Of a stretch of 64,000 nucleotides of DNA, positions 45,501 through 55,988 are shown piece by piece (positions within the stretch are counted from its first letter, which is position 1; the number at the start of each line of letters is the position of its first letter). This DNA comes from Asterochloris sp. CNOR1 (Eukaryota > Chlorophyta > Trebouxiophyceae > Trebouxiales > Trebouxiaceae). The notes beneath the pieces were generated by a model. The model searched no databases. It worked only from the letters and a program-made list of their open reading frames with translations, and had not been told where the DNA came from. Where the stretch lies: positions 806,001-870,000 of the forward strand of contig OZ017755.1 of NCBI GenBank assembly GCA_963969365.1. The letters are read 5' to 3'. Position numbers and translations under genes: made by a program.

Positions 45501-47629
45501 GTGTGACACACAGCCAGGCGTGATTGGAGGTGTGCTTCGCCAGAGTGCCGGACTTGTGCAGGCCACCTTTACCTGTGCAGGCCACCTTTGCACCTTTGAT
45601 GTGGGCTGCCTGTCTTTGAAAGGTCTTTGCTACACAAGGCAACCCCAGTATAAGATCCAACTTGGGGACAAGCCCAGCATCAGGCCATGGCAATGGGCAA
45701 GCAAATAGTACTGGGCGGTAGGTCGTTCCATGCTGCTCTGTATCAGCAGGCAGGGCCGTGACACTCACTGCATCTGAAGGAGATCTGCAATCTCAGTTGC
45801 TCACACTCTGCTGCAGGCATCAACAAAGAGTTCCTTTTTGTGGGGCGCCTGGACAACCTGTGCAGCAGTTGGTGTGGTCTGGCGGCCCTCCTGGACTCCT
45901 ACCCCACCGAGGCTGAGCTGGCAGACGAGTCGTGCATCAAGGCTGTGGCCCTCTTTGACCACGAGGAGGTTGGCTCAGCCTCTGCGCAAGGTGCAGTCCC
46001 AGAACCTCAAGCTGATGGGTGCTCTCTGGGCAGCAGATGGACTGAGTAGTAGGGCGTGCATGCGTCATGTATCCTGTTGACCCTTCCAGCACAGGTGGAG
46101 GCTGACACAGCCATACGCAAGGTGAGTGACATTGGTTGGCTGCAATTGTGGGTGAATGGCTCTCAAGACAGACGCACCAGTGGGTCAATGCTTCCAGTTG
46201 GCAGCCTGCAAGCATTGCGGGCACCTTTGAAGCAGGGTCCAGCACGGTGTTGCAGGATGTGGGTCCTTCAGCTGGTGCACTGGAGCGCGGGTCGGCTTCT
46301 TAGGAGTGCATCATCGCTGTTGCCCTGTTTGCGAAAGAGCAGCTCAAGTCAACGTCTGCTGAGGGTGTGGCCCATGAGACTTAGGGAAGAGCTCACGGCC
46401 CTCACCCTCGGGCCTGCCCTGCTGCGCCAGCACGCCCCGCCATGCACGACACAATGTTGTGCCGGTGGACTCAGATGTCCTTCACCGTTTTGCACTCATT
46501 GTGTGATGTAGTGTGTATGCTGCAGGCGCCGGCGGCCCTGTGATGCGTGATGCAATCTTGCGCACTTCGCTGGCCCTTTCACAGGGCCAGGCAGGCGTGG
46601 AGACTCTGGCCATCCAGCGCAGCTTCCTGGTGTCAGCTGACATGAGCCATGCAGTGCACCCCAATTATGCTGACAAGCATGACCCTCAGCACCAGCCCCA
46701 ATTTCACTGCGGCCTGGTGATAAAGCACAATGTGAACCAGCGCTATGCTACCAATGCTGTCACAGCCACCCTGTTCAAGTGAGTGACCCCTCTTTTTCAG
46801 TCTGACTGGCCCTCCTGATGGGGGTGATACACCTTGCTGTGCCCTGCCCTGCCATGGGAAAGCATCAACGCTCCCCTGTTCATGATAGGCTGAACCAGGC
46901 ATCGATGTCCAGGCCACAGGAGGTAAGCACTGGCATGCTTTTGCTGCCCAACTGTGTCAGCTGGGAGCTCTCTCTGCTCCACCTGCACTCTCCATGTGCA
47001 CTCTTCTGTCCTGGCCAAGGAGGCGAGGCACTATAGAAATGCTGTTCCGCTTGCATTGATACACGATCTCCATCGTATTTGTGCAGCTGTCTGTGTATCC
47101 CTCCGTTGCGTTTCCTGCTAAGCAGTATGAGGCGCTGCTAGCCTCAGTCCTTGCCTGTCATTGCTGCAGGGAGCTGGCAAGGAGACGAGGTATCCCCACG
47201 CAGGAGTTCTGCGTGAAGTCAGACATGGCCTGCGGATCCACCATTGGCCCCATCCTGTCCTCAGGGCTGGGCTGCCGGACAGTGGACGTGGGTGGCCCCC
47301 AGCTGAGCATGCACAGCATCAGAGAAATGTGTGGAACCAAGGTGCGAGTGCCTTCAAGTCATGATGCCTGATTGTCGCTGCCACAGCTAGCACCAATATG
47401 CGCCATACAGTGACCTGGGCTGATGTGTGTAGTAGCCTGGCAGAACGTCTGCTTTCGTTAATCAAACAGCAACTTGGCCTTGATGCAGGACGTGGCTCAT
47501 GCCTACAACCACTTCAGGGCATTCTTTGAGGATTTCACTGAGCTAGATGCTAATACAGATTTCGACAGCCTTGAGCCGCCACAAATTGAGGGCACCATCA
47601 TCGACACGCCTTGCCACCAGCACACATGA
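42549..47629 (+). CDS. DNPEP: Aspartyl aminopeptidase, M18 metallopeptidase
   Basis: Removes N-terminal Asp/Glu from peptides; cytosolic or vacuole-targeted dodecamer with two zinc ions. ATG at 42549 gives MIGNAETQRSGTYVQAEGD, then CLRFINSAWTQYHAVG. Exons continue RYYFTRNLSTIVAFAVGSKY, FHMIGAHTDSPCLKLKP (zinc His and catalytic Asp), [68 protein letters not shown] (zinc Asp), VALFDHEEVGSASAQGAGG (catalytic and zinc Glu), FLVSADMSHAVHPNYADKHD (zinc Asp), KSDMACGSTIGPILSSGLGC and GGPQLSMHSIREMCGT (zinc His). All key residues are present. The end is TGA 47627-47629. An insert of about 35 Ala/Gln/Ser/Asp residues (about 45080-45187) lies between the ATAIKKS and HHSVLVKRLA blocks, in a loop that is short in human DNPEP. 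Confidence 0.93.
44200..44351. repeat. Two-copy tandem repeat (about 77 bp) in DNPEP intron
   Basis: gagctcagcatgtacatcct at 44209 and again at 44286 (period 77) in units that both run from caacat(a/g)gg through ctgtgtgct(g/a)(g/a)ctgccactc to agccgcaa. Copies are about 90 percent alike by eye. The array lies just before the exon beginning KIEEPIMRI. Confidence 0.8.
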
Positions 47630-47799
47630 AGGCCTGGCTTCCCAGATGTGCTCAAAAACGCCGTGTCCTGATGATCAGGCAATTTTGAAGTCCCTAGAAA
47701 AGATGCATTTTTACTCACCGGTTTCTCTGAGGCCAGCTTGCTTTGAGTCTAGCACCAGGATGTGGGCACTTGTGTGATTGATGTGGACCACTGCTCAAC

Positions 47800-49920
47800 T
47801 CACTTCATGAACTCCTTGCTCTCGCACTTGTGCAGCTTTTGATCATTGGCATGCTTTACCAGCACCCTGAGCTGCTGGGCACATCGCCACAAGCTGCCTG
47901 TAACAGGCAGGTTTGGTCGCTTGTCATCACAGGATTCCTCTACATGGCAGGCCAGCAGGGTATCCTCCTGCTGGATGACCTGAAGGCGCTGGTGTCCAGG
48001 CAGGACCGCTGAGGGAGGGAGGCCACCTGCAAAGAGATTAAGCTGCTTGAGGCACAGGGCTTGAGGATGTGCACCAAAAGCTCCAGCAGTGAAAGTGCAC
48101 TTGCAGTGGCAACAGCATGTGGCTAAGATAGCATACCGACCTGCTCGAGGCTGATCAGGAGGGGCCCCCACAGCCCTGGGCGTAAGTCCTGTGCCTGCAA
48201 TGCTGCTGAAATCTGTGGCAGGCTGAGGCTGCCCAGAAGGCCGCTGTGGCTGCAGCGCAAGCTCCAGAGACTTCAGCACATTGTCGCCCTGCCAGAGATG
48301 CCCAGGTCTGGCTGCTTCTAGGAGCTCAGCTGCACAGGCTGCCATCTGCATCGTGCACACCCAGTCCTGGTCATCAGAGCTGCAGGCCTGCCGCCACAAG
48401 CTGGTGCTGCAGTGCCGGAAGTGCTGCCAGTATGTATGCACTTGGCAAGGTTGGCAGCAAAGTGCAGGCTGCTGCGGGTGTCGGACCTGCTGCAAGCACT
48501 CTGCCATGTCTGGGCCGGCAGGGAGCAGGCATCTCTGTGCGTGGCCCTGAGCTGCCGGGTCCTCTGCAGTTGGTGATTTGTACAGCAAACTGAAGTCCTT
48601 GCCTGTGTCCGAATTTGGGGCAGCTGCACGGCTGCCCCTGCACAGGGGCCACCAGCAACTAGAAGCTGCAGGTTCGGAAAGCTTTGCGTGCTGCCTGCAC
48701 AACAATAAAGCCTCTGGCGGGGTGACAGCAAGCACCAGGCAGATTGCCGCCATGCTAAAGGGTGTTGGGCATTGGGAAGGGCGTATGCTGGGAAGCTGCA
48801 GTGTGTCTTGCATGGCGCAGGCAGAAGAAGCAGAGGCAGGATGGGTAGCACAGCAGATGACTGTAAATTTGTATGCATCAATCTGAAACCTCTACCTCTG
48901 ATGCTTTGAGCCTCTCGTGCCAGCAGTCTGCATGGCCCAGAGCCAGCTCAGGTGCTGGTGCCGCAGGGATGCAAGAGCTTGCTCTGCCACAAAGGTGGGC
49001 AGCTCTGCCCAGAGCTGCTGCAGCACCGGGTCCATGGCAGCCCGCGTCAGTTGCTGGTCAGGGTTGGCCAGCAGGGCAGAGCCATGCTGCTCCAAAACAA
49101 GCTCCAGCAACCTCTGCAGGGTACAGGTGACTTTTAGTGCTGACGTTTGACAGCTCACTGCTTGGGATCCAGACAGCGTTCAGCACACAGGGGTGTGCTT
49201 GTGTGGGGTTGTAAGCATGACAGCCAAGGTGGCTTAGGTAGTGACTAAGGCAGTATCTCAACTGTAGATGTTCTCTCAGACCTGTGTGCAGTGCCTGCCT
49301 GTGGCTCCCTCCAGCACGGGCTGCACAGAGGTGCAGGCCAGCAGACCTAGCTGGCTGGCTGCCGCAAAGCACAATGTGGCGTCACCCAGCCTGAGGCTCC
49401 GGATGACAGCCTGAGTGCCTGGCTGGGGGCCGCCAGGTACCTTGGCCTCAGCAGTGTGCGCAGGCTCGGCAGTAGCGAGATCCTGCTGATCTGGAAGCGC
49501 AGTCTGAGCCTGCAGGGTGTTGCAATCGTTATGTCATGCCCATGCAATGCAGGACGCGGCCGAGGGACAATCTCATGGCAGCTAGAGTCTGGCTCACCTG
49601 CAGGTTGATAGCAAAGATCGTGGAGGCCAGTGCCATGCCTTGGAGCTGCTCTGACTGCACATCATCTCTCTGCAGTGCAGACGGAGACAGTGTAGCATGT
49701 CATGGCAGGCGTCACACCTAAAACACTCTCTGCTCCCCCAGACTGTTGCTCACTTGACCAGGTGCAGAGGGCAGCCCAAAGTTTGGCTGAAAGGCCTACA
49801 CAGAGGAGGCCGGCATGCTCAGTCTTGGCATGCTCAATCTGTCCGCGTGCCTGTCACTTTGATCACCTTTTGAAAGACACTGGTGCCTGACCGAAGCGAG
49901 ACCAGCAGAATGCCGTTCAT
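47800..49920 (-). CDS. Putative longin-domain (trafficking-type) protein
   Basis: ATG at 49920 gives MNGILLVSLRSGTSVFQK, a beta-strand start typical of longin folds. In-phase exons follow: PNFGLPSAPGQ (about 49782-49750), RDDVQSEQLQGMALASTIF (about 49672-49602), an exon with AVIRSLRLGDATLCFAAASQ then LGLLACTSVQPVLEGATG (about 49500-49290), and LLELVLEQHGSALLANPDQQ then PVLQQLWAELPTFVAEQA (about 49120-48920). The first four fit a longin layout (strand, helix, strand pair, helix), as in Fuzzy, MON1/CCZ1 or HPS proteins, but I cannot say which. The 3' half is less certain: likely coding segments are CAAELLEAARPGHLWQ (about 48300) and HVEESCDDKRPNLPVTGS ending CESKEFMK, TGA 47800-47802. The start is 51 bases from the divergent PAAT-like ATG. 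Confidence 0.5.
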
Positions 49921-49971
49921 GAAGCACAGCGTTGTTCTTTGTTCATGTACTCTACTGCCTGGCATGAAATC
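49921..49971. promoter_or_regulatory. 51-bp divergent start region, longin/PAAT-like pair
   Basis: Two good start codons on opposite strands are only 51 bases apart. Either the transcripts overlap at their 5' ends, or one gene uses an upstream non-coding first exon. A shared promoter is inferred. Confidence 0.4.
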
Positions 49972-51664
49972 ATGGCTGTTGTCACCCTGAGCAGCTCATG
50001 GAGAGTTCTGACAGGCAGCCTGCTGCTCCAAGCAAGCCCTCCAGACAAGTACAGCATAGCATCTGAAGTGGAGTTGCAGGCTGCAGCTGAGCCCTGCCTC
50101 TTGCGCCTTGGATCCCTGCAGGCAGGTAGATCTGACGGCTCACATCACGCCCTGCTTCAGCTGTCACTCATCACCTCATTTGAGTGCAGGAGTGGGGCAG
50201 GCTGCACTTGGTATGCAATGCTCGGCACTGCGAAGTCAGCCTGGTGGAAGGCACTGCTCTCTTTTACATGACCACAGTCCGTGGACAGGCCTGCACACCA
50301 TCAACATCAAGACAAGCGTTCACATTTGAGCTGGACAGCCGCAGCCTGGGCAGCCGAGCTGCCTCAGACGTCTCCCTGAAGCTGTTGTCTGTGGTGCCAA
50401 AGGGCGACCTGCACATACTGGAGCTCACGCTTTCAGAGCGCTTGAGAGGGCAAGCTGCGACCACAGCAGCACCTGATGCCTTGCCACAGCTGGCATTAGA
50501 TGCAGTCGACAGCCCTGCTGGCAGGGCAGAACCTCCCTCAGGCGGGGGCTCTCAGATGGATGAAATCCGTGGGATGCTGCAGAGCATGATGCACCAAGGC
50601 AAGCAGAGCAACTAATCGCTCTAGGCTCTCAAGCATCGACAGCCTGCTGTGCAGTTCCAGTATTGTTGGAGCTCAACTGTTGTTGCAAAATGCTCGTTGC
50701 TCAGCCATCTCTGCCGTTGTGCCCCACTGACTGACTCCTTCAGCCAGAGGGCTTCTGTGCTGCCGGCCCTCTGTTGCTGACCCCTGCTCTGGCCTGCAGG
50801 TGCCCCTGGTGCAGTCACAGAGGGCGCCACAAGCTCTGACAGCCACCGCACCTTCCTGGGAGCCATGGCGAAGGCTGTGCTCCAGCGCCCACCCCAGCCC
50901 CCGCAGGTGGTCCCAACCGTCGAGAACTCTGAAGACAATGCCATGTCCTGGCAAGCGTCAGGAGCTCAGGACATGTGGACTGCCCTGTAGGTTGTTGATG
51001 ATGCTTCAGCGGGGCAGCCAGAGCCCCCCGCCTCAGGGGCAGCCCCAACATCCACACTGCCCCTGGTGGGGGCCCAGGCCAAGGAGCGCTCCCATCCTGG
51101 CGAAGTCCCTGGAGAGCCTTCAGGTCTGCAACCCAGACAAGGTTCACCATCTTGCCCGGCAGGTCTGCCTGCTGCCCTTGCCAGCCAGTGGGTGATGGGT
51201 TGCAGCCACCTTGGCTGCAAGCTCGACATTGTGTTCTGGCTGCCCATGCCTCCCAGCCCGCCGCTCTCTCTGGGCTGCAGTGCGCTGCAACCGTTGTGGA
51301 GATGACTGCTACTGGTGCAGGCAATGCAGGGCCAGACTGGCAGCGCTGCGAGGGACGCTTGGTGAGACTGGAGGAGGCTGCTGCGCGCATCGAGGGCAAG
51401 CTGGACCTGCTGCTGGATGCTGTGCACAGGCGAGGTTGCAGCAATCGTGTTAAAAGCAGCACATCGTTGGATGTTGGCACTGCGCTCTTCACCTCTGGTA
51501 CACGGTGCAGGATGCACTTGCAGCAGTCGCCTGTGCAGCACTTCCCCCAGGCCAGGCACACAGGCCCGATGGGAGAGGCTTGCAACACCTCTGCAATCTT
51601 TGAGGGCTCCCTCTCGCCATGCAGGGCTGCCTCATTCATGACTGCCCTGGCACCCAAGGCCTGA
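49972..51664 (+). CDS. PAAT/C10orf88-like protein (tentative)
   Basis: ATG at 49972 gives MAVVTLSSSWRVLTGS with ASEVELQAAAEPCLLRLGS. It splices to EWGRLHLVCNARHCEVSLVE, LFYMTTVRGQ, VSLKLLSVVPKGDLHILELT and then QMDEIRGMLQSMMHQ. A GC donor (caccaag/gcaagc, about 50597) joins in frame to GAPGAVTEGATSSDSHR and FLGAMAKAVLQRPPQPPQ. Later segments are SAPILAKSLESLQ and a C-terminal coiled coil, LVRLEEAAARIEGKLDLLLD (about 51360-51420). The layout (beta-rich domain with a conserved KLLS strand, short helix, C-terminal coil) resembles animal PAAT, a mitochondrial ABC-transporter-associated ATPase, but identity is weak. An in-frame TAG at 50988-50990 ends the frame unless it is part of an acceptor (ctgtag/gttg); a very short intron would then be needed. 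The 3' end is uncertain. Confidence 0.45.
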
Positions 51665-52100
51665 CACCCTTTGAAGCAGCTCCTCATCAGGCAAGGCCTG
51701 AGCTGTTCAAGCATGCTTGGTGTGCACCAGCATCTAGCCAAGCTGCAATTGTGCTGCTTCACGGTGCTTCTCAGAAGATGGATGTCACCTGCACCAGGCT
51801 GAAGGTGCTGGCTTTGTGTTCCAGGTTGCTTTCACTGTCACCGTGGCCGTTGCTGTGTTGTCGAGTAACAGAAGGTCGGCAGTTGCTTTGGCAGACCATG
51901 TTGGTGAGTCAAGCTCTCATGTTGGCCTTCTTAGCACACAGTCACCTGTTCAGCGGTTGCACGTCACTGCTGTCATGCAGGCAGGTCAGGCGGCCTTTCC
52001 CACCTCCTGTTCAGAGAAAAGCACCGAGACTTGCTTTTATGCAGACGCTCTCTGCTGCCAGACCTGACTCAAGGTGTGCAGCCGCACGATTGCCCTCAGC
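51665..52100. other. Convergent spacer before TRX z
   Basis: About 436 bases between the uncertain end of the PAAT-like gene and the TRX z stop. One open stretch (FQVAFTVTVAVAVLSS, from 51816) could be a hydrophobic exon, but nothing joins it convincingly. Otherwise I see nothing. Confidence 0.4.
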
Positions 52101-52984
52101 TTATAATAACTCAGTAGTGATGATCTCCTTGATGGTGTTTTGTTCAAGAAGGCCTTCAGTCCGCAATGCTGGCTTGGACTTGTCCTTGCCAATGAAGATC
52201 AAAGTGGGAAGCCCTTGTATCTGCACCCAAAGCCCAGCTTGAGTGGACTGACGCAATCAGCGCTTCAATCACAGTAACTGGCAGTGTGCCTACCTGCAGC
52301 GATGTGCTCAATTCCCTGTTGTGGTCTGTATCGATTGTCAGGATGCTGATGTCGTCGCCAAACTCCTCTGCCACCTGCATTGTGGTGGACAAGATCAAAC
52401 CAAGCCCAGAGAGAGTCACCAGCTCCCAAGAGTAAGCCGCTCTGCATGAGCTCTCACCTCCTCCAGCACCTTGGCCATCATGAGGCAAGGCCCACACCTG
52501 CGATGAGTGATGTTTTGTAAGCAGAGTGCCAGTGCAGCCATGTCTGGCATGCGGTCTTGATGCAGCACATTGTGTGCCCTGCTGGCAGCTGTGAAAAGCA
52601 GCAACTGCTCACCACGCTGCTGAGAAGTCAATGATCAGTGGGCGATCTCGTTCCTGAATTGCTAACTCGAGCTCCTCAGCATCCACAGAGCGCACCTGTA
52701 GCATCCAGGCTGACGATGAATGGTCTGCTGTGCAGCTGAGTGTGTGCAAATTGTTGGCATCATCCGCTCTGCACAGGACTTACTCTCTTGGTTGCTGGCT
52801 GCTCAGCTTCCTGTGCCCTCACATGCACAGCCCGGTTGGTGCCCTGTTTCCGAAGATGCCTATGGACATATGGGGTGGAAGACTTGGTGGGACCCTTGTG
52901 CACAATGGACGCAAAACGAGGGCTTGGCTTGGAGCACAGCATTGCCAGCAGAAGCGCTAGGGAACGCGCACTTCCCTTACTCAT
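52101..52984 (-). CDS. TRXz: Plastid thioredoxin of the TRX z type
   Basis: Five exons in full phase (52984-52784, 52695-52613, 52497-52458, 52374-52294, 52220-52101), 174 residues. The first 60 or so residues (MSKGSARSLALLLAMLCSKP, then basic and Ser-rich) look like a plastid transit peptide. The mature domain reads VRSVDAEELELAIQERDRPL, IIDFSAAW-CGPC-LMMAKVLEE, ILTIDTDHNRELS, then IQGLPTLIFIGKDKSK with the cis-Pro, and ALRTEGLLEQNTIKEIITTE. The active site WCGPC is intact. The RTEGL...(I/M)IxxE tail and the MA after CGPCxL match plant TRX z (CITRX), a redox partner and subunit of the plastid-encoded RNA polymerase complex that interacts with fructokinase-like proteins. Target binding is inferred from the family. 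Confidence 0.85.
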
Positions 52985-53608
52985 TGGCTGTCAGATAGGT
53001 CTTGTGGGCGGGCTTTGCAGACACAGGGACAGGCAGCATACAGAGATCGGCTGTAGCCATAGCGCCAAGAGGCAGTTAAGAGTAGAAAAACATTGCACCC
53101 TGCCCAAGGCATGCTGTGACCAGGAAGGCAACTGCCTATAAGTGATGACAGAGCGCTCAGCCAGCTTCTCCATATCTGTTGCACCTCTACAGGCAACTTT
53201 GAGGCAGTTACTCGATACAGCCTGCGTCAAAGTTGCACAGCCAGCTTGTTCATTAGCGGTCAGCACATCCTTAAACATACAGCTTTGAACATGCCTTGCT
53301 TGTTGACAAGGAAAGTGCATACCACCTCCCCTGACATTTGCTGAGATCATCTAAGATGGTAGGTGTTAGGTTATGAAAGCCTGGACTGCTCTCGGGGCCC
53401 GGAGGAAGCATGCCACGCAGGTTTTCGCAAGATGCCCAGAGGCCGTTGCTGGGCAGGCAGGCTACAGATCCCGAGCTTGGACGCAGGTCAGTCCAAGAGG
53501 CTGTGCTAGCTCCTATCTGCTGCAGACCTCACCATATACCATGTCACTGGGCCAGCAAGACACCTTGCAGCTGGCAATGCTGCTGATAATGGCCATCTCA
53601 ACTGCAGG
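52985..53608. promoter_or_regulatory. Divergent TRX z/VIT region with probable VIT 5' exon
   Basis: 624 bases between the TRX z start (minus) and the first firm VIT exon (plus, acceptor ctcaactgcag just before 53609). It must contain the TRX z promoter, and the VIT promoter plus at least one 5' coding exon that I could not place with confidence. Candidate ATGs are at 53373 and about 53540. Confidence 0.45.
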
Positions 53609-55372
53609 ATTCATGAAGTGATAGACCATGCACCCCGCCTGCCTGAGGGGCATGAGGAGGCTGATGGCACAGAGAACCTCGAGGAACTGAACGAATCCTA
53701 CAGCACCAGGTCCAACTGGCTCAGGGCTGCAGTCCTTGGGGCCAATGATGGCCTGGTCTCTGTGGCAGCCATCATGCTAGGTGCGCTGCCTGTGCTGCTG
53801 AGCCCAAACTGCTCTGCTTCCTGCAACCTGAGTGAGGGCAACACACGGCGAGGACACACTTGCATGTCCTCCAAGTTGCTGCCTGCAGGTGTCAGTGGGG
53901 GGACGCCTGACAGCATGAGGGTGCTGCTCCTGTCTGGGCTTTCAGCCTTAGTGGCAGGTGAGCATCAAAGTGATCTGTGTTCACATGCAGGTGTGGCACA
54001 ACTTTCGCTTCTCCTGAGTGCTCTGACTTCTGTGATCCAGCCAATTCTCCTGTGGCTGCAGGTGCCATGTCTATGGCAGCCGGTGAATGGATTTCAGTGT
54101 CCTCCCAGCGTGACACAGGTGAACATGCAAGCTATGCTGTGTCATACCAACAGGCTGACCTGCGCAACAGGTACCACTGACATGCAGCTTTGTAGCACAT
54201 GGGTGTGGGGAATGGCCCTCAGCACTGCTGTGCCTGTCACTCACCTGCCTGCCTGCCTCCAGAGCAAGCTGATGTGGACAAGGAGGTACTCAAGCAGCAG
54301 TCCCAGGAGGGCAGGAAAGCCGAGCTGGACAAGCTGGTAGAGACTTGGCAGGAGCGGGGGCTGGACAGGGATCTTGCCCAGAGGGTGGCCGTCACTCTGA
54401 CAGAGAAGGATGTGGTTCGCGCACATGCCAGGGTGAGAGCCTGTGACTTCTTTTCCAGCTCCTCCAAGCCTGTGGCTTGCGCAGCAGCCAATGTTCATCC
54501 TGACAGAGGAGAGGAGATTATGTTATGCACTCAGCCAGGGAGTTGTTCCCTTGGCACGATCTTGAAGAGCTGCCGTTGAGGGAGCGGACCTGGGTCTTGT
54601 TCAGACATGGGCGTCAGGTTGACAGAGCCTGCATCCTGGTCTCCACGCCTGCCAGGGTGTGCACTGTGTGACTCCATTGCTGAGTGTAAGGTTGCTGCGG
54701 AGCTTGGAGAGCTTTCGCATTCAAAAACATGGCAATGCTTGAAGCACAGCTCATGCTGGTGCCCCAAGGCTCCACTCAGGTGTTTTTCTTCCTGCAAACT
54801 GAAGTGCGCCCTCTGAAGCTCACTGACAGGGATCTTTTTGAAGTGTGCTTTCAGCACCTCCTTCCCGTGCCCTTGAACAGATGGGCATGATAGTATTGTC
54901 ACTGGCAGAAACTAAAGCCTGGAAACCCTGCAGGATGTGCTGGGGATAGACATTGATGAGATGGTCTCACCCTTCCAGGTAGGCCTGTGCAGTGGATGTG
55001 GCACAGTCCTGCGGCTGCTGGCACTTCACTGCTAACTGACAAAGCTGTCAGTCCTCACAGCTATCTTGGTGCTGACCGAGCTCTCTGCCTCACTCCTCCC
55101 TCCGTTTGCAGGCTGCTGCCTCTTCGTTCATCTGCTTCTCAGTTGGAGGTGCTGTGCCCCTTATCGCTGCAGCGTTCATTCACAACAACTTTTGGAGGAT
55201 TGTCTCTGTCGCTCTGGCGTCAACAGGGGCATTGTTGGTGTTTGGCGCCATTGGTGCATACCTTGGTGGCGCCAAAAAGGTCAGGGCTGCCCTCAGAGTG
55301 CTTGTTGGTGGTTGGCTGGCATTTCTGGCCACCTATGGGGTGGGCAAGTTGTTTGGCAAGCTCCCCTCGTGA
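53609..55372 (+). CDS. VIT1/CCC1-family vacuolar iron (Fe2+/Mn2+) transporter
   Basis: Proton-coupled iron transporter of the vacuole-type membrane. The firm exons read IHEVIDHAPRLPEGHEEADG, STRSNWLRAAVLGANDGLVS (first helix with the GANDG motif), VAAIMLG, SMRVLLLSGLSALVA, GAMSMAAGEWISVSSQRD (second and third helices, metal-site Met/Glu), QADVDKEVLKQQSQEGRKAE and DLAQRVAVTLTEKDVVRAHA (cytosolic metal-binding helices rich in Glu), then SSFICFSVGGAVPLIAAAF, VSVALASTGALLVFGAIGAY and LVGGWLAFLATYGVGKLFGK. The order matches the five-helix VIT fold. The end is TGA 55370-55372. The N-terminal exon with the start codon is unresolved, so the given start is only the first firm exon. Confidence 0.87.
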
Positions 55373-55988
55373 TTGATAGAGTGATGGTAGGACTGTACCA
55401 TTGAAATGCAGCTGAGTGAAACCGATGTCCAAACTCATGGTGTCTTACATTGCCTCTTTCAAGCGATCCCACAACTCTCTTGTCAATTGCTTTTCTGACT
55501 GTTGAAGCTTGAAGCAGCAATTCAATTCATGGAAGCAAGGGACATTTCAGGTCACAAACCCTGATGGAGGGCTCAGATAGTTTACACAAAATGGAAGCGC
55601 TGACAGAATGCCACGTCCATGGGGGCAGAACAGGAGACAACGCAGCAGGCCTAGGCTGCTGGATGACAAGCAGATGAAGTGCACGTGCAGCCCTGCTAGA
55701 GGGGCTGACTGACAGCTGGCTACTCCAGCAGCCCTGTTGGAACATGGCAGCAGTGCAGTACAGCGCGGACGGAGTGAACAGAGCAGAGTGGCCAATCAGG
55801 GTCATGAGGCTGGACTGCAGCCTGGGTCTGCATGCATTCGGGAAAGCGCTGTGAGGGGCCTGAGATGCAGGGGAAGCATCAAGCCCTCAACTCCGCACAG
55901 ATGCCTCGTGGGCTTGGCCCCTGCTGAAGACTTCTGGGAAGAGTGAACCTTTGGGGGGCTGAGGCAGGTGCAGCGCTGTACCCTAACC
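55373..55988. other. Convergent spacer, VIT to acyl synthetase
   Basis: 616 bases between two convergent stops. It should carry two 3' untranslated regions. I find no supported exon, RNA gene or repeat in it. Confidence 0.5.

Noticed and set aside
47830-48012. Plus-strand hydrophobic frame LLIIGMLYQHPELLG after DNPEP
   Set aside because: No start or splice context links it to DNPEP, and it is antisense to a minus-strand frame that fits the longin gene's 3' end better. The choice is not fully secure.
51816-52067. Open frame MFQVAFTVTVAVAVLSS
   Set aside because: The hydrophobic start is suggestive, but the rest has low coding character and no partner exon is in phase.
53618-53626. GTG at 53618 as the VIT start
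   Set aside because: The frame is open upstream to a good acceptor (ctcaactgcag), so this is an internal codon of an exon; the true start lies in an earlier exon.
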